Of a DNA stretch of 64,000 nucleotides, positions 1-11,479 are shown piece after piece (within the stretch, counting starts at the first letter, position 1; every line of letters begins with the position of its first letter). Under the pieces are notes generated by a model that was not told where the DNA came from, did no database searches, and saw only the letters and a program-made list of their open reading frames with translations. Origin of the DNA: Macrothele yani (taxonomy: Eukaryota > Arthropoda > Arachnida > Araneae > Macrothelidae); NCBI GenBank assembly GCA_039090855.1, contig CM077005.1:70924607-70988606 (forward strand), in the 5' to 3' direction. A program made the translations under genes and the position numbers.

Positions 1-15
1 CCGCTGCGCATGGGT

Positions 16-28
16 GGGGGGGGGGGGG
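16..28. repeat. Poly-G tract
   Basis: A run of 13 G at the left edge of the window. The flanking sequence up to about position 84 contains nothing I recognise. Confidence 0.9.
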
Positions 29-216
29 CACACATTGCGTTCCCACACCCAACGACGCAAGTTCCACTCAAGATTTCTCCCTTCCTAGAATGCATACATA
101 CATACATATCACTAAGCTGTTCTCTGAGATTCAGAGGTTAGCTCCAAAAAGAAATACAAACTTCCAGATATTTTTACCTATTGTTGTCGTATCAAACTTC
201 TCCATTTACATCGATC

Positions 217-2210
217 TCAACACACAACTCGTGCTTCACTGATATCCATTACACGCCGCACACAAGATCTTTTATACTTCATACTCATAATCCTTTTCTC
301 ATGCAGACACTCCTGAATCTGATCCACCCATGTCTTCCTTGGCCTTCCTCTGCCTTTCCTTCCTGCCACTTGGGCTGAAAAGATTTTCTCAGTAAGCATT
401 TCATCACTGATTCTTTCAACATAGCCAAACCACCGAAGCATATTGGTCTCCACCTTGCTAACAACATTTTGCTTCACATCACACAACTGCAATACATCTT
501 CATTCCTCACACAATCAGATCGTGTCTTGCCACAAATCCCACGTAAGTAACGCATTTCTCCAGCACACAAACGACTCGTATGTTTCTTCTGCAATACATC
601 AGAGTAGGAACAATTGCAGTTTCATACATAGCCATGCGGGACTCTCTAGAGAACCCATCATTCCTGTGAAAACCTCCTAGAGCAGCTATGACTTTCAAAG
701 AAGAATTCACTCGCCTACTGATTTCACCATCCAACTTGTTCTCTCTGTCAAACATGCTTTTTAAATACACAAACTCACTCACCTGGTCAATCACAGTGCC
801 ATTTATACTTACATTACATTCAGTGCTACCAGTTCCTCTCTCAAACACCATAACGCCGCCCCGGTGGCGCAGTGGTCTAAGCGATGGCCTCTGATCATTC
901 GTCCGAACGGGGTCCGGGTTCGAATCCCGGTGAGGCATAGATGTTGTGTTTGTCTTACGGCACTGGCTCTCTCCCTTCCCTGGAACCAGTGACCCTAAAT
1001 TAGGGACGGGCGACTGCTTATAGCCCGTTGAGTTGCTCACAGTGGTCGTTAAACCTTCAATCAAAAAAAAAAAAAAAAAACCCACCATAACTTTGGTTTT
1101 TTCCTTATTTATACTCAGTTTGAATTTAATGCAAACTTCGTGCATCCGAGTCAACATACTCTGCAACTCACTTTTGCTCTCTGCCAACAGGACAGTGTCA
1201 TCAGCATACAGCAGTCTGCACACACGGATATCACCAAGACATAAACTACTATTATCTATTTTGGCATCACGCATGCATGCGTCCATAAATATATTAGACA
1301 GCCATGGTGACATTACACAACCTTGTCTAACTCCTGCACCAATGGAAAACCATTTTGATAAAACACCATTCACTCGTACACAAGCTCTACTACCAGCATA
1401 CATGGCTTTTACACTATTAAGTAGATTCCCAGTAACACCATATTCATTCAATACCTTTCACAAAAGTGTCCTATTCACTCGGTCGTAAGCTTTCTCTAAA
1501 TCTATGAAGGCAGTCAAAACTTTCTTCCCAACAGCCAGATTCTTTTCAATCATCCTGCGTAATGCAAAAATCTGGTTAGTGCAGCCTTCACCAGGCATAA
1601 AACCACTCTGAACATCCCACACTTTCAATGATATAAGACCCTGTACTTTTTCAATAACAACCTTACCAAACACTTTCCCTGGCACACTCAGTAGGCTAAT
1701 ACCACGATAGTTTTTGCATTCAGTCTGATCACCTTTTCCCTTATACAAGGAAACAATAATAGCATCCTTCCAATCCTGAGGGACCATTCCTAACTCCCAG
1801 CACAACTGGCAAATTTCAGTTAACCAGTCAATCATAGAGTCACCACTTTATTTCAACATCTCTGCATTTATGCCATCAACTCCTGGAGCCTTACCATTCT
1901 GAAGAGATTTTAGAGCTTTACACACTTCTTCTCTTGAGATCCCTCCTGTGCTTTCATCCCTCATTGTGACATCATCTGCACCTGTCTCAGAATCATCTTT
2001 GCTTTCCAGATCTAATAACTCACAGAAGTATTCACCCCATCTGTCACTTAACTCATTGGGCTCCCAAATCATTTCCCCAATCTCATTCTTCACACAACTT
2101 ACAACTTTGTTTCCCCTATTTTTCCTGAGTCTCATGTATTTCCAGAAGGACTTTCTATCTTTCCAAAAAGCCAGTTCATGCCTTTCCTCTTTCTCGTTCC
2201 AGAATCCTTA
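217..2210 (-). pseudogene. RTE LINE reverse transcriptase domain (copy 1)
   Basis: One minus-strand frame runs from 2135 to 507, broken only by a TAA at 1848 and a TGA at 1458 and containing an inserted SINE. It reads through the reverse transcriptase motifs: NGKAPGVDGINAEML, NYRGISLLSVPGKV, FIDLEKAYDRV, the GVRQGCVMSPWL block and the catalytic YADD in CRLLYADDTVLL. After a frameshift near 560-600 the C-terminal tail continues (LRWFGYVERISDEML, then KGRGRPRKTWVDQIQ), ending near 217. This is the family related to RTE/BovB polymerases. In the living element it would copy the RNA at the nicked target. It is inactive here because of the stops, the frameshift and the SINE. Confidence 0.88.
855..1082 (+). 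mobile_element. tRNA-derived SINE, family 1, copy 1 (reference description)
   Basis: A Leu/Ser-like tRNA head of about 85 nt carries an RNA polymerase III A box (TGGCGCAGTGG) and B box (GGTTCGAATCC). A body of about 130 nt follows, containing CCTGGAACCAGTGACCC and TAAATTAGGGACGGGC, and ends in CCAATC plus an A-tail (1063-1080). The flanking 9-bp duplication CACCATAAC is at 846-854 and 1083-1091. It is inserted into the RTE reverse transcriptase on the opposite strand and keeps the minus frame open, so the host frame encodes Val-Met-Val on both sides. It should not be annotated as a functional tRNA gene. Confidence 0.95.
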
Positions 2211-2312
2211 GGTTGAATGACCAACTGGAACCCTCAGCTGTGGGCTAATCCCCCACACTGATGTACTTACCTGATTAAAAAGACAAAATGAAATATTAAG
2301 AATGACTCAAGT

Positions 2313-3515
2313 GTGGGATATGGTGGACCTACCACACTTGAAAAGGACGGTCCACCACGGAATCGACCTGGACTTTCTAAACGGCGTATGAGAAATAGAT
2401 CTCGGCTGAGTGAATGTAAGATTGGTGTATGGAATACTAGAGGTATAAATGGCAAGATGAGTGAGGTGATTGAGGAGATGAATAAGTATAAACTGGATGT
2501 GCTGTGTGTAAGTGAAACCAAAAAGAAGGAAATAGGGGTAGAAGAAGTGAATGGCACGGTGAGTGTGTGGTCTGGAGTATTGGATAATATGAGAGGACAG
2601 GCTGGTGTAGGTGTGATTTTAAGTGAAAAAATGAAGAACAGCTTGATTCACTATAGTTGCATAAGTGAGAGAATTCTCTGGATTCGTTTGAAAGTGAAAC
2701 TTCAGAGAATTGTAATTGTTGTAGTGTATGCTCCTTGTGACTCGGAACCTTCTGATAAGAAAGAAGATTTCTGGAATGAGCTAAAAGCTGTTTTGAGCCA
2801 GTTTGGTGCTAAAGAAAAAGTTATAATAGCAGGGGATTTCAATGCTAGAGTAGGTGTGCAGAATGCAATTTCTGACAATGTTCTGGTCAAGTTTAATGAT
2901 CCTTGTGTGAATGATAATGGTGAAAGATTAATTGAACTCTGCATTGAGAATGGTTTGTGTGTATCTAATACATTTTTCAACCACAAGTATATACACACAT
3001 ATACTTGGGAAAATCGTACTCTTGGTCAAAAGAGTGCGATCGATTTTGTTGTTTACGATCAGCGTTTGAAACACTTAGTTGTTGACACCCGTGTGATGAG
3101 AGGTGCTGATGTTGGTTCTGATCATTACTTGGTAGTGTCACGAGTGAAACTTAATGTTGGTTGGAGGAAAAGGAATAGGAAGAGACCCAGGATAGAAAGA
3201 ATAAAGGTTGATAGGCTCCTTGAAGATCATCAGCAGTATTCTGACTTACTCAGAGAATGACTGAAGGATCTGAAGTCTGGTGAAACGGATGTAGAAAAGA
3301 AGTGGGAATGTTTTAAGAACTGTTTTGTCACTGCTGCTAAAGAGGTCTGTGGCACCACAATAGTGGGTAACAATAGAGGTGATGCTTGGTGGAATAGTGA
3401 GATTGAAGAGGCAGTAAAGAGAAAGAAGGAAGCCTGTTTGGGGATGTTGCAAGGTAAAGTCTCTGTGGATGAATATCGCTGTAAGAAGCGTGAAGCCTTC
3501 CTAGAAAAGGGACTC
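2313..3515 (+). pseudogene. RTE LINE apurinic-type endonuclease domain (copy 1, inverted 5' half)
   Basis: The frame from 2313 encodes an exonuclease III/APE-like endonuclease: KIGVWNTRGINGK at its start, CVSETKKKE with the catalytic Glu, AGDFNARVG with Asp and Asn, and GADVGSDHYLVVSRV with the terminal Asp-His. A TGA at 3258-3260 interrupts it, and the same frame continues through DAWWNSEIEEAVKRKKEA to about 3515. This endonuclease type is often misnamed craniofacial development protein 2 in animal gene sets. The leader from about 2213 to 2312 looks like the LINE 5' UTR. The outer end of this piece is the internal breakpoint of the ancestral element. Confidence 0.85.
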
Positions 3516-3520
3516 TTATC

Positions 3521-3779
3521 TCTTTTCTTCTTTCACAACAAGGGAAACCACTAGCTGTTAATTTTCAACCAACAATTAACGCTGTTCCCGCCTCTTGCAA
3601 AACCTGCTAATTGAATTCATTACTGTACCCCAAAGTCGTAACAATATGTATTTATGTAGTATTCATATGCATTTACTTTACATTTGTGTGAAAAACTGTA
3701 ATGTCTTGCTGCACAAAAAAATCGATCATGATTCACCATAATGTTCACACTTACTAAGTCAGTGAAATACGTAGTCAGG
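3521..3779. other. Unassigned spacer
   Basis: Short AT-rich sequence between the outer end of the inverted LINE piece and the Tigger-like remnant. No coding signal. It may include part of the 3' end of the Tigger element, whose left terminus I could not place. Confidence 0.5.
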
Positions 3780-5535
3780 AACATTTTCGGCGAATGGAAG
3801 ACCACAACATATTGTATCCAAATGCGGCCAACATTTCTGTTTTAGAAAGCTTAGGGGGTTCATTCTGCTTCATTCTCTTGAGCCTTTTCAATATCAGTCT
3901 GTTCTGTCGGGAGTGTGCTTCCTATGCTGTCGTCCATCAGGTATTCTGAAACAATAAAGTCTTCTTCTATGGCAACTAACTCCTCAAGGAAAATTCCTTC
4001 CCTGATATGGCCTATGGTCTACAAGTCCTTCCAACAATGCTAGACTTATGCAACACATTTTGTTCTTCGATTGAGGTGATTCCATGAAGCAAAGCAAATT
4101 TTACTATTGATTCTAAAAAACATTTTTTTGCTAGTTCAGCCATACAAATCCTAGATCAATCACCTTATCTGTTTACTGCTCATTATCTAAGGCCCAGATA
4201 AGTCTTCTGAGAATTTGTCTCTGATTATAAATCTTCAGATTTTTTACAACTCCCTGGTCCATTGACTGCAATTTTGAAGCTGTGTTAAGGGGGAGGAAAA
4301 TCAAGTTCACATTTGATAGTTTTGATGCTACATTAGGATTGGCTGGGAAACTGTCCACAAAGCAAACAATGTTTATTTTCTGCCTAATCTTTTTTTTTTT
4401 TTTATTGAAATTTAAATCCACTTCTCAGAAATAATACTTGTCGCCCATGCCTTTCTATTATAACAATAGTTAACTTCTAAAGACGTCGTGCCTTTGAAAC
4501 ACCTAGGTTGCTTACTTTTTCCTGTCACCAATAATCACAGTTTTTCTTTGCCATTCATGTCAGTGCATACCAAAACTGTTATCCTCTCTCTGCTGTATTT
4601 ACCTCCATGACAATCGTTGTCTTCAAAAGTAAGAGTTTTGGTTTGCAAGCATTTAAAGAAAAGCCCTGTTTCATCGACATTAAAAATATTTTCTTTCTCA
4701 AGAGTGTACTCTTCTAGAATCTTCTTCAAAGCCATGTTTAACCATTGGTTGCAGTCAACATCATGCACACTTCCTCTTTCTCCCAAAACAACCTTTTCTT
4801 TTATGCCATGTTGCTTCTTAAATTTATCCGACCAACCGGAACTAGCTTGGAAATCCACTTGCCCCAAACATTTGGTAGATTCTAATGCCTTTTCTTTTAT
4901 AAGAAGACCTGAAATTGGCAAGTTTGTTTTTTTGTCACAAATAATTTTAATCCACTTTAAAACAGTGTCATCCCCATTTCCAAAATCACAAGTTTTACAA
5001 CATTTCCTATCAGGTCTGACATCTTGAAAGGTTTTCATAACAAATTCCCGGTTTTTATAATTGTAGACACTGTACTTGGGGGAACACCAAATTTAACCTC
5101 AATATCTTTTTTGTGCATTCCACTGTCCACGTTGTTCAACAACTCCACCTTTTCCACAACACTGAGAGGTTTGCTTTTTGATATCATGAATACACGCCAT
5201 TGGTTAGAGAGACTGAAACAAACTGAATATGTTTTGCAGAGGAAAAAAGTTATTTGAGGAGAGGAGAGTGTGGATACAATACCTCCCGGCCCCCTCCATC
5301 CGCTAGACGACCCGTTGGCATCGCAATGATCTTCATCCTCTCGCGACGTCTCCTTCCTATTTTTTCTCACTTGTTTTTCTTATAACTTCGGCATTACTGG
5401 TGAGAAAATCCCGATTTGTCTTGGGGAAAAAATCGATATATAGAAACAGTTTTTCTATATAATTGATCACGGGAATTCACAAAACTTCAATATAGAGAGA
5501 ATTTCAGTATATTGAGGTCCGACTTTATTTTTAAT
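3780..5535 (-). mobile_element. pogo/Tigger-like DNA transposon remnant
   Basis: The element reads on the minus strand. Its 5' end is visible at about 5395-5535: reversed, this reads TAAAGTCGGACCTCAATATA and then further repeats of the AATATAGAGA type, the composition typical of Tigger terminal repeats. The transposase remnant occupies about 3850-5260. The matching inverted repeat at the left side is missing, so the 3' terminus is lost or diverged. Confidence 0.75.
3850..5260 (-). pseudogene. Tigger-type transposase (CENP-B HTH, Tc5 HTH, DDE_1)
   Basis: Order on the minus strand: an N-terminal CENP-B-like helix-turn-helix (KPLSVVEKVELLNNVDSG, then KDIEVKFGVPPSTVSTIIK) near 5050-5180; a second DNA-binding region around 4800-5000 (SGWSDKFKKQHGI); the first catalytic segment IFNVDETGLFFK near 4680; and the segment NTASKLQSMDQGVVKN near 4240-4300, which contains the second catalytic Asp region of DDE_1 transposases. 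The acidic C-terminus typical of the family follows to about 3850. Several stops and frameshifts separate the blocks, including between 4535 and 4421. It would bind the terminal repeats and cut and paste the element, but it is inactive here. Confidence 0.82.
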
Positions 5536-6627
5536 GGAATTAAAAAAAAAAAAAAAGTTTTTTAGAAGTGAAAATTTTTAAAACAGTCATTTGCAAACAG
5601 AAGGGGGATGGGGTTGATGCTTCTAGAAATCACAAAATACTTCTTGGAAATCATGTGAGAAGTATTTTTTACTTTGTCCAAAAACTTCCATGCCCATTCC
5701 ATGTAACCTCAATTTTTATCCAGCTGCATTGTTCTAACTTTGTAAACATGCTTTAGACTGCTTTCACACAACAGCTATACTTTATGTACTCCATAAGCTA
5801 CCTCCTTCATTACCCACAAATACTAAAGAAACGTCCAGCACTCAAAATGCTTTCTTGTACTCAATCATAATATCACTAGAGTGGCCGCAGTTGTCTGTGC
5901 TGATCATTGCTGCACTGCCACTACTTTCCACTCAACCCCCGTATTTCACTATTGACTCTATGAGTAATCCAAACTACACACCGTCCTCATTAAGTAATGG
6001 ATTAAGTAAATGCTACTAAAAATTATTACTGCTGATTTCAAAAGCCCTGAAAACCATAATAGCCTTAATTTTATGTTTTAGGTGCCTTTCTGCTGTTGCA
6101 TAAGCAGTTATGCCTGTCTGTTCCCACCAAGTAAACTTGTGGCTGCCTTTCCTTTTAAGGATATTGTTAGTAAATGAGGTTTCTGAAAAGTGAGGTAAAA
6201 TATTTATTCTCTCGATAATGGGAAAGGGGGGAATGAAATGAAATGAAATGTCACAGCTGAATATAGATCCATTAATAGTGCACGAAAGGGGAAAAAAAAA
6301 CAAAAAAACATTCAAGGTGGCACTGCTGTCATTCCACAACTGATTTCACTTACAAGATAAGATGGAAGCTACTGTAAAAGTGTGGTCCAAAACAGGTATA
6401 TTCAAAGTTTTTTTGTTTTTCTGCAAATGAAATTCTCTTTCAGAGAATTCTAGTGACGCTCACACACACCATGAACTGGTTTCTATATATGTAGAAAAGG
6501 TGATGTCAAAGAAGCTGGCATAGTTTTGATGAAATGAATTCAAGAAGGGCCGTTTTGACATGAAAGATAAACATTGGGCAGTTAGAACATCAATGAGCAA
6601 GACAGAAAATTATATTTCATGTATTAA
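5536..6627. other. Noncoding stretch, nothing recognised
   Basis: AT-rich sequence with short homopolymers and no credible coding, RNA or repeat signal by eye. If the cullin-2 assignment below is right, this is intron. Confidence 0.6.
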
Positions 6628-6837
6628 GGCGGCCACAGACACACACGTTTTTGTGTGCCATACCAGCAAACTGGGGAGTTTTGTGCCTGAGGCGGCATGT
6701 AATGTGGAGTGAAGCTCTTCAATGCCTGCCTGAAATCCTCTTCACTCCACACTACATGTTGCCTCAGGCACAAAACTCCCTCGTTTGCTGGTGTGACGCT
6801 CAAATGTGTCATTCAAGCATGTGTGTATGTGGCCACC
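6628..6837. mobile_element. Palindromic MITE, ~210 bp
   Basis: The whole unit is close to an inverted repeat. Left end: GGCGGCCACAGACACACAC. Right end reversed: GGTGGCCACATACACACA. Internal arms match too: CAGCAAACTGGGGAGTTTTG and GCCTGAGGCGGCATGTA on the left pair with AGGCACAAAACTCCC and TTTGCTGGTGTG on the right. The flanks are TTAA on the left (6624-6627) and TTTAA on the right (6838-6842), compatible with a TTAA target. No transposase is encoded; overlapping reading frames on both strands are by-products of the palindrome. Confidence 0.8.
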
Positions 6838-7256
6838 TTTAAAAGCATTGTTCTTCAAAACAGGCAAGTGTAAATCTGTAAAATTGCACAGGAGATCATC
6901 TTGTCAAACAGTTTATGAAGTTTTCCATTATGTTCTGAGATTTTGAAACGTTTGCTCTTGGTGGGTCGTGAATTTTGCTGTGTTGGTTAATGTATTTGGG
7001 CACAGACTTCTGTAATAGAGTCAATAAACTTATCAAATGCTGGGAGAAATGTCTCAATAAATTTGGAGATTATGTGGAGCAGTACTTCCTGTTCACTTTT
7101 GTCTTTGTGTATAATTTCAACCTCCTCTGATTAAGCATTGTGGAGAACAAAAATGTGTTGTTATTTTTTTAAAAAAACTCGTAATTATGAGCTATATCAC
7201 ACAAGTAAAAGAATAGTCTCCTATTTATATGTTGTAAATATTTTTTTCTAAATTTA
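6838..7256. other. Noncoding stretch, nothing recognised
   Basis: AT-rich spacer between two small DNA transposons. No feature seen. Confidence 0.6.
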
Positions 7257-8090
7257 CAGGGTTCCCACTCAACCTGGAATTCTCAGGGAATTTGAAAATG
7301 GTTCCAAAAATCAGGAAAAACTCAGAGGAAATTGCCCTTTTTTGTAAAAGTCAGGGAAGATTACCCCCCACCCTTTTTTTTTTTTTTTTTTTTGTAAAAA
7401 TCAATGGACATTTTATTTTGCCAAAAAAAATTATTTTTTCAAGATTTCAAACTTTTGCCTGCCTAGAATTTGGTAGATCTTACTTTCAGTTATATTAAGT
7501 ATTTCCTTTATTCTCTAAAAAAAGATGCAAAATTGAATTTTTAAAATTGCCATTTATTAAGCTTTTGTTCAATTTCTGCAGGCAGTTGTTATAACATGGA
7601 ACAATTAGGCACAATGGCTCCTGCTTGAAGAAACACTTCACACGAGAACCAACCAAATGATGGATCAAAGTCCTAAAGTCTGTTGGTTCTCTTGAAACAT
7701 GTTTCTTTGAACAGAGCCATTCCATCATTAAGCTTAGCTGCTTGTGTTATAGAAAAACTGAAACTATTCAACTGACAGATTTTTTTCTTACATATAATTT
7801 GTTTCTATGGATATGTGTTTACAAATTCCATGTGGGTAGTATTCACAAAAGTTCACAGAACTTTGGTACAGAAAATAATGTGCACAGTTGTTATTAATGA
7901 AAAGCAGATAATTTTATAAAGACAAATTACGTAAAGAATTTACAAATGTGTGCTTTGGTGAGAAAAATGAATGGAATGGAATAAAATGTAACAATTCTTT
8001 GCAACATGCCACTCTAGAAAACTTTAAAAACCACCTGGAGAACCTGGAAAAGTCAGGGAATTTTTTTATTACTTTTGAGTGGGAGCCTTG
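7257..8090. mobile_element. Non-autonomous hAT-like element, ~834 bp
   Basis: The left end is CAGGGTTCCCACTCAA, and the right end reversed is CAAGGCTCCCACTCAA. Just inside both ends are the CCTGGAA / TCAGGGAA type subterminal repeats that accompany this end type in animal hAT elements. A 5-bp repeat ATTTA flanks it. The interior is AT-rich and noncoding. The same end class bounds the larger insertion at 18938-22827. Confidence 0.65.
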
Positions 8091-8384
8091 ATTTAGCCAT
8101 TAGGCGTATGATTCTCCAACTGTCATTTCCAGCTGTACTCTCCAAATTGCCATGAATATGACCTCCCTTCCCCTGGTCTGCTCTGAACTACCATATCTTT
8201 AAATTGTACTTACATTTAAAAATGAATATCACAATCCTTGATTTTTTTTTTCTGAAGGTGTACTTATAATAATCAGACATATCAAATAGAAAATAACATT
8301 GGTAAATACTTTTTGATGTACTCTAATAATGGCATTTACTTTCTTTGTGGTGATGGCTTTGTTGCTTCTATTTATTCATTGATG

Positions 8385-8404
8385 TTATTTCTGTTTCCTT
8401 GTAG
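8385..8404 (+). promoter_or_regulatory. Splice acceptor of the cullin-2 last exon
   Basis: A pyrimidine-rich tract (TTATTTCTGTTTCCTTGTAG) ends in AG immediately before the conserved coding exon. Confidence 0.75.
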
Positions 8405-8536
<132 letters not shown>

Positions 8537-9264
8537 ACCTAGGTAATCCTATTTTATCGCCACTCGCAGTTGTAAATTTCAGAAATCATCATATGTTCTT
8601 AATTGGAGTTCTTTGGAAGAGTTCAGGCGTATCTCTGCATTAATATGCACTTTGGACATAACAGAACAACAGAGTTGTATTCTTTTGTTAATAAAGTGCC
8701 AGGAATTCGAAGAACGTTTGTTGTGCAGTGAAATATCACATGTTAAAAATAAAAAGTGAGAAATATTTTTGTGTGTGAAACTGTTAAGTAAGGCTGTGAT
8801 TTCAAATGTCATGATTTCTCAAAATGTATGAAATCAAAGATTTTTTTTTTTTCTCGAACTGTTTGTTTCTGTTAAAACACTGTAAATGACAACAGCTCTC
8901 AATAGTGTACATAGTATTCTATTGTTTTTGTTTCTGTGATGGGACAGCTTCTTCTTGCATTAGTCATGCTGATTGTTGAAGCTTCCTGCTTATTTTATTT
9001 GTTTACATAACATCTCTGCTTTGGCTATTTTTATACTGAAGTAATTTTGACAAGGTGGGAAATGCATGTGCAAAGTTTATGGAATTTATTAGGTGAGTGC
9101 TGTGATCTTTCAGCAGGCTTTGTGAAATTTGATGACTTTCCATTATCATGAAAGACAGGTGAGAAAACAGCAAGTCTGTACCCATTTGTGCAATTTCCAT
9201 ATTACCCGTTGTTCATTATACCTTTACCTAGAACTCATGGATTTGAAAAGGAGTGTGCGGAAGC
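8537..9264 (+). other. Probable cullin-2 3' UTR
   Basis: Noncoding AT-rich sequence directly after the stop codon. AATAAA-type hexamers occur near 8686 and 8748 and could direct polyadenylation, so the UTR may be short. Its true end cannot be set without transcript data. Confidence 0.45.
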
Positions 9265-9306
9265 ACACACACACACACACACTCACACTCTCTCTCTCTC
9301 ACACAC
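9265..9306. repeat. (AC)n / (TC)n microsatellite
   Basis: Dinucleotide ACAC run grading into TCTC and back to ACAC. A poly-T tract follows at 9362-9380. Confidence 0.9.
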
Positions 9307-11479
9307 AAAGAGAAAATGCATTGTTATTAAGTATGACATGTGTAGCCTTTTCTTCTGTATCTTTTTTTTTTTTTTTTTTTAAGAGTGCCTGAAAGAATAC
9401 TGTTCTTCACTTCATTCAAAACCCTGGTGTTCATGTAGTCAGTCTATTACAGTATACGCACAGCATTTGGTGAATGACTTGTACTGTTAGTGGTGGAAAA
9501 GTTTCTCTTTTTGTATGCAGGTTCTTAAAACTACAGGTCATGCATCCTTTTCTCTGCCTTTTACCAACTTAGAATTGTGTACTAGTAAAGCTTTGAAGAA
9601 AATGTCACTGGACCAGTGCATCAGTGTATACCAGAAGTTGGTGGCCCGCACCCACTTTCACTGGTCCACAAATGACACCAATTTTAATGCATTTAATATG
9701 CACACTATTAATTTTCCTGCCCTTTTACAAGGCAGGGTACAGTGAAGTATAAACTTGAATCTGGAATTAACTGTACAATATTTTCACGCTGATTACAATT
9801 TGTATGCTAACTAATGAACATGTAAGTCATATTTAACTTTATTTAGTATTTTGGCAGTTGTAAGGTTTAGTAACAACTTTTATTTTTCTCGGATTGGTGT
9901 TGTTGGAGGTGGATCAAACGTGCAATATCTGAGGCGCTTAGGAGTTCCCCCATTAATTCAGTGTTCAACTTGTTTTGATTTCCCCCATGTTTCTGAACCC
10001 CCATTTGTACTTAACTGATGTGCAAGGAATAGAATGCAAAACATGAGTCACAGCCAAAATATTTCCATGTCCAATGTGATACTGTGAATTTATCTCTTCC
10101 CATGAGACAATTTACTGGGTTCTGCATTGCAAGAGTACAGTGACTTTTTTAAAGTCACTTTTTAAAAAAATTGCTTTACTTCTGTGCTTGCTGTTTGAAT
10201 TTCTGCAATATATTGTGATATTCATTAATCGGTGCCCTGATTTTTTCCATCCCCAAGTTTTCTACACTTGCTTGCTCTGAAATGAGAGTTTACTCTACTC
10301 TCCTTGCAATATTCCTACAACACTGTATAGATTCCTATCAGCAATGTGTTTGAATGGCTACAAAATCTGTAACATTTTGAGCTTACCTTGGGCTGCTTGC
10401 TTTTAACATACTTAAGGATTTTCCCTCACCAATATGTAATTACTGTTTTCATCCACTAGACTTTAGTAAGGATAATAATAATTACTAAGTTATTTGCTAT
10501 GTACCATGATTGAAAAATATTTTATAACTTCCCTTTATTGGCAAAAAAAAAATTAATTGCCACAGACTTTTTTTTTTTAATAAAGGACATTACGTGAAAA
10601 CTATGACTGGTCAGTCATTTTGATTTTGGGGGTCTGACTCGATTTTTAGTGGTCTTAGACCAGCAGATGCTGAATAATCAAACAAACACTGTTGTGTTCT
10701 TTTCTGATGCTAGTTTTTGAGGATTAGCACTATCATATGAAAAAACTAGTTATTGTTTCCTTTTTGTTGGATGTTTTATTCTGAGAACAGCAGAATGATT
10801 TCTTGTGTTTGATTACATTAAATGGTTTGATGAATGATATTAGCAACAAATATAATCCATGTTAAATATTTATTGTATGCAGAATTAGAATTGCATTATG
10901 ATCTTTCAGCTGTACACCAGCCTTGGCCGCATTGATAGATTACAGCGATAAGAATTCATGTGGTGTATCTTTGTCTTACTTATCAGTAGAAATTTTCAAA
11001 TGATAGGGATGTTTCAGAGTGCATTCATATTAATATGTTAAGTGTGAAAAATATTCAAATGTTTTCGGCATTTAAATTGCTTGAAAGTCTATAGTGTACA
11101 GTGACTTTGTTGATGAATGACACAATGCAGTTCTCGTCTGGTGCAGCTGAGGTGTCCTCCAGATTGTAAATGCAGTGAGAGTAAAAAGGAGACTTTTTTT
11201 GACATTCCTTTTGTGCTCAGGATTCTAGAATAAATGAAATGGTAAAATGAAATGCACTGCGGATTCAACATTTTTCTTTTTCTGATCCCATTTTGAAAAA
11301 GTTTGGACAGAATGTACACTTGGTCAGTCTGTGCAATCAATACCTAAAGTTTCTGTTATTTACTTGTTTAGTAGTTGGGAGAAACAATGATATATTCTTT
11401 ATTCATTCTTCATTTTTATCTTACATCTATACACCCACAGGGCATTCAGGCAACATTAAAAACAAACGTCTTGGCAATG
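9307..11479. other. Noncoding stretch, nothing recognised
   Basis: AT-rich sequence downstream of the cullin exon. Frames up to about 90 codons exist but show no known domain or exon structure. Confidence 0.55.

Larger units (their letters stand above)
85..3520. mobile_element. RTE-clade LINE, copy 1, full length but 5'-inverted
   Basis: Two halves of one non-LTR retrotransposon lie head to head. The 3' half (reverse transcriptase and 3' UTR) reads on the minus strand from about 2210 down to 85. The 5' half (5' leader and endonuclease) reads on the plus strand from about 2213 to 3520. The plus-strand protein stops close to the point where the minus-strand protein begins, so together they account for one element of roughly 3.2 kb after subtracting a nested SINE, which is the usual RTE length. 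The 5' end of the inverted piece abuts the start of the 3' piece, the arrangement expected from twin priming. The 3' end carries a short TGTA-type repeat tail near 90. Outer target-site duplications were not identified. Confidence 0.85.

Noticed and set aside
855..940. Apparent tRNA gene (A and B boxes, tRNA-like ends)
   Set aside because: Same sequence begins ten dispersed copies with a common body and A-tail; it is the head of a SINE, not a functional tRNA gene.
2313..3260. Host gene similar to craniofacial development protein 2
   Set aside because: That name is a common misannotation of RTE endonucleases; the adjacent RT half shows it is a retrotransposon.
6624..6812. Short proteins on both strands over the MITE
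   Set aside because: They arise because the palindrome reads alike on both strands; no conserved domain.
10617..10675. Short GGGGGTCTGAC motif shared with the region near 21227
   Set aside because: Too short and isolated to call a repeat or regulatory site.
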